From Mediterraneibacter catenae (GTDB taxonomy: Bacteria > Bacillota > Clostridia > Lachnospirales > Lachnospiraceae): 64,000 nt of DNA. A model generated the notes under the pieces. That model did no database searches. It worked only from the letters and a program-made list of their open reading frames with translations, and was not told where the DNA came from. The stretch spans positions 20,484-84,483 of the forward strand of contig NZ_VMSO01000012.1 in the NCBI RefSeq assembly GCF_008691045.1. The letters run 5' to 3'. Positions within the stretch are counted from its first letter, which is position 1, and every line of letters starts with the position of its first letter. Positions 61,521 through 64,000 of this stretch are shown one piece after another. A program made the translations under genes and the position numbers.

Positions 61521-62309
61521 TCAGTCAATCCCGGCCAGCACATCTTCCAGTACTTCCTCTACCGAATCGGTCACGTACCGGGCATGTCCTGCGATACCGG
61601 GGGCTGCGTTTGACATGGCGTAGCCCTGTCCTGCAAGTTCCAGCATCTCTACGTCATTGTACTGATCTCCGAAAGCCATGCATTCCTCGGGTTTTACCCC
61701 AAAGAGATCCATCATCTTCTGAAGAGCAGTTCCCTTGTTATATCCCGGAACAATGAAGTCGATCCATATATTTCCCGATGTGACTACTTTGACGGCCGGG
61801 GAGAACATCTCCTGGAGATGCCGCAGATACGGGCCGAGATCATGAGAATGCATATTTGCGATGGCAAGTTTGAGAAACGGCCCTCTGACTTTTGTGATAT
61901 CATCGACGATTTCTGTTGTATTGTGCATTACATTTACGATATGGTTTACAAACTCCGGATCATTGTCTTCGATCAGGCAGGTGTCTTCACGGGAAGCGAC
62001 GATCTCGTAGCCGGGTTCCTTTTTGATCTCGTGCATGATCCGGTATGCCAGATCATCAGGAATAATGCCGCGCGAAATGACTTCTCCTTTATGCACGCAG
62101 AGAGAGCCGTTTTCCGCTATATAGGATATCTCATCCTCTATTCCGGCAAAAAGACGACGTTCGTTGTCGTACTGGCGGCCGCTTGCCGCAATGAAATGAA
62201 TGCCTTTCTGTGTGATTCTGCGTATAACGTCTATCGTGTAGGGTGACAGCTCCTGGGCGCCGTTGTGAAGCAGGGTGCCGTCCAGGTCACTCGCAATTAA
62301 CTTGATCAT
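61521..62309 (-). CDS. Cof-type HAD superfamily phosphatase
   Basis: 262 residues. Motif I is SDLDGTLL, the cap is type IIB, and motif IV is GDQYNDVEM with following AMSNA. Likely substrates are sugar phosphates, as for YidA/Cof proteins. I chose ATG 62309 because the GGAGG ribosome site overlaps an ATG five codons earlier (ATGGAGG), which would make that earlier codon part of the ribosome site. It has its own promoter and a shared terminator. Confidence 0.88.
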   Translation of the reverse strand: MIKLIASDLDGTLLHNGAQELSPYTIDVIRRITQKGIHFIAASGRQYDNERRLFAGIEDEISYIAENGSLCVHKGEVISRGIIPDDLAYRIMHEIKKEPGYEIVASREDTCLIEDNDPEFVNHIVNVMHNTTEIVDDITKVRGPFLKLAIANMHSHDLGPYLRHLQEMFSPAVKVVTSGNIWIDFIVPGYNKGTALQKMMDLFGVKPEECMAFGDQYNDVEMLELAGQGYAMSNAAPGIAGHARYVTDSVEEVLEDVLAGID

Positions 62310-62396
62310 GACAGATTCCTCCATGAAAATAAAAAATATGAATCATGCCGCGATACCGTGGAAATGATAATTTGTACCGGTAAACGCGCCAGATTC

Positions 62397-62425
62397 AGTA
62401 TAACCGAAAAAGAAGCCTGCGTAAA
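62397..62425 (-). promoter_or_regulatory. Sigma-A-type promoter for the HAD gene
   Basis: Minus strand TTTACG and TATACT with a 17-base spacer, about 90 bases before the start codon. Confidence 0.5.
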
Positions 62426-62491
62426 GAGCGAGGGATCGAGCGGGAACATTCCTTACCCATATCCGAATGTAACTTAACAAAAAAGAAATAC

Positions 62492-62520
62492 TTGTAACCA
62501 ATTTGTAATAGTAATATAAT
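62492..62520 (+). promoter_or_regulatory. Sigma-A-type promoter for glmM
   Basis: TTGTAA and TATAAT with a 17-base spacer. A leader hairpin AAAGGAT-ATCCTTT lies at about 62536-62554, between promoter and start codon. Confidence 0.65.
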
Positions 62521-62598
62521 GGTAACGTGGTGGAAAAGGATATGAAATCCTTTATTCCGTCATAAATATTATTATTGAAGATCAAGAGGATTATAATT

Positions 62599-63942
62599 AT
62601 GGGAAAATATTTTGGGACCGACGGCTTCCGCGGTGAAGCAAATGTAGTACTGACGGTGGAACATGCGTTTAAAGTGGGACGTTATCTCGGATGGTATTTC
62701 GGACAGGACCACAAGGCAAGAGTCGTGATCGGAAAAGACACGAGAAGGAGCAGCTATATGTTTGAGTATGCGCTGGCAGCGGGGATCACCGCATCAGGAG
62801 CAGACGCATATCTGCTTCACGTAACGACAACGCCCAGCGTATCCTATGTTGTAAGGACAGAGGATTTTGACTGCGGTATTATGATTTCCGCAAGCCATAA
62901 TCCGTTCTACGATAATGGAATCAAGGTCATCAACAGTGCCGGCCATAAGATGGAGGCTGAAGTTGAGGAGAAGATTGAAGCATACATTGACGGAGAGACA
63001 GGAGAGCTTCCGCTTGCCACAAAAGAAAATATCGGACGCACGGTAGATTACTCTGCAGGAAGAAACCGCTATATCGGGCATCTGATCTCTCTTGCGACAC
63101 GTTCATTCAAAGATATGCGCATCGGTCTTGACTGTGCAAACGGAAGCTCGTTTGCAATCGCAAAGAGCGTATTTGATGCTCTCGGAGCTAAGACATATGT
63201 GATCAACAACGAGCCGGACGGAACAAATATCAACACAAACTGCGGCTCTACACATATCAATGTGCTTCAGGAATTTGTAAAAGAGAAAAAACTGGACGTT
63301 GGATTTGCATATGACGGCGATGCGGACAGATGTATCGCGGTAGACGAGAACGGAAACGTAGTAGACGGCGACCGTATCATGTACGTATGCGGCAAATATC
63401 TGATGGAGCAGGGGCGCCTCGAAGGAAATACGATCGTGACGACAGTAATGTCAAATCTGGGACTTTACAAGGCATGCGACAAGATCGGCATGAAATATGA
63501 GCAGACAGCGGTCGGTGATAAATATGTATATGAAAATATGATGAAGAACGGCTTTGTTCTCGGCGGCGAGCAGTCCGGCCATATCATCTTCAGCAAACAT
63601 GCAAGGACCGGAGACGGTATCCTTACATCCCTGATGCTCATGGAAGTCATCCTGGAGAAGAAACAGACACTCGGAAAACTTGCAGATGAAGTAAAGATCT
63701 TCCCGCAGGTGCTTAAAAATGTGCGCGTAAAAGATAAAAAGACAGCAAGAGAAAATCCGGCAGTCGTAGAGGCAGTCGATAAAGCGGCAGAAGCACTCGG
63801 AAGCGACGGACGTATCCTCGTACGCGAGAGCGGCACCGAGCCGGTGATCCGTGTCATGGTAGAAGCACCGACAGATGAGATCTGCGAGAAATATGTGGAC
63901 AGCGTAGTAGACGTCATCAAGGCAGAGGGGCTGACAGAGTAA
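62599..63942 (+). CDS. glmM: Phosphoglucosamine mutase
   Basis: 447 residues, full length. MGKYFGTDGFRGEAN at the N-terminus, phosphoserine Ser99 in ISASHNPFYDNG, metal site DGDADRC, the sugar-binding GGEQSGHI, and the phosphate loop RESGTEPVIRVM. It converts glucosamine-6-phosphate to glucosamine-1-phosphate for UDP-GlcNAc and so for peptidoglycan. ATG 62599 follows AGAGGATTATAATT; an ATG eight codons earlier has no ribosome site. Confidence 0.96.
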   Translation: MGKYFGTDGFRGEANVVLTVEHAFKVGRYLGWYFGQDHKARVVIGKDTRRSSYMFEYALAAGITASGADAYLLHVTTTPSVSYVVRTEDFDCGIMISASHNPFYDNGIKVINSAGHKMEAEVEEKIEAYIDGETGELPLATKENIGRTVDYSAGRNRYIGHLISLATRSFKDMRIGLDCANGSSFAIAKSVFDALGAKTYVINNEPDGTNINTNCGSTHINVLQEFVKEKKLDVGFAYDGDADRCIAVDENGNVVDGDRIMYVCGKYLMEQGRLEGNTIVTTVMSNLGLYKACDKIGMKYEQTAVGDKYVYENMMKNGFVLGGEQSGHIIFSKHARTGDGILTSLMLMEVILEKKQTLGKLADEVKIFPQVLKNVRVKDKKTARENPAVVEAVDKAAEALGSDGRILVRESGTEPVIRVMVEAPTDEICEKYVDSVVDVIKAEGLTE

Positions 63943-63986
63943 TTCGTATTTATCTGACTGAGAAAGAGTCCGCCGGGAGGTATGTA

Positions 63987-64000
63987 TTGTTAGCGCACAC
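63987..64000 (+). CDS. Possible start of a gene running off the window
   Basis: GGGAGG lies six bases before a TTG that opens a frame (four codons visible). The nearby ATG is followed at once by a stop. Too little is visible to name a product; it may also be only a chance match. Confidence 0.2.

Overview
The window looks like a chromosomal segment of a spore-forming anaerobic Firmicute, most likely a Lachnospiraceae (Clostridia). The evidence is moderate GC content, strong AGGAGG ribosome sites, the rpsF-ssb-rpsR and gdpP-rplI-dnaB gene orders, SpoIIR and a SPOCS/LysM spore protein, MurT/GatD peptidoglycan amidation, a class B sortase, an 8Fe ferredoxin, and small clostridial families (DUF951, DUF3842, DUF134). 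I cannot name the species. No rRNA, tRNA, CRISPR array, prophage or intact insertion sequence was seen.

Layout. 0.2-5.2 kb: a MATE transporter, a small DUF2798 membrane protein, and a MoxR ATPase plus VWA pair on the minus strand. 5.2-9.4 kb: a 5'-truncated Rpn-type transposase, a HAD phosphatase, and murT-gatD. 9.5-14 kb: a tight operon of metallophosphoesterase, leucine-rich protein, DUF2201/VWA protein and a second MoxR-type ATPase. 14-16.7 kb: LUD protein, sortase B, DUF951, DUF3842. 16.9-25 kb: larE-larB-larC followed by a five-gene nickel/peptide-type ABC importer, a complete nickel-pincer cofactor and metal-uptake operon without larA. 25-35 kb: rpsF-ssb-rpsR, DUF134, an 860-residue CoA-disulfide reductase/rhodanese/sulfite-reductase/ferredoxin fusion, gdpP-rplI-dnaB, a MerR regulator and a ferredoxin. 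35.6-46.6 kb: a lone sugar-binding lipoprotein, mutS2 with a two-component system, an HtrA-like protein containing no histidine, yhaM, rlmD and aroE. 46.7-51.7 kb (minus strand): pncB-ddl-murF and plsC. 52-64 kb: a PrcB-like lipoprotein with the SPOCS/LysM protein, ispE-gntR, spoIIR, a CDF transporter, a thioesterase-hydrolase-acyltransferase trio, a HAD phosphatase and glmM.

The most striking feature not explained by genes is a set of dispersed, structured intergenic repeats. Family 1 (about 160 bp when full length) has terminal inverted repeats of the type TAACAGTTCAGCC and two internal hairpin domains. Comparing three full copies (4997, 7065, 26268) shows paired base changes that keep the stems, while other copies are internally deleted or fragmentary. 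Two full copies begin almost exactly where a predicted transcript starts, so they would form the 5' leader of an operon. Families 2 and 3 each have one longer and one shorter copy. A separate long imperfect inverted repeat lies at 34937-35148.

How genes work together. murT/gatD, murF, ddl, glmM and sortase B serve cell-wall synthesis and surface display; the lar and transporter genes link nickel uptake to cofactor assembly; gdpP ties c-di-AMP turnover to replication and ribosome genes; and two ATPase/VWA modules within 10 kb suggest paired chaperone-like machines of unknown substrate. All functional statements rest on reading motifs and gene order by eye; no database search was possible.
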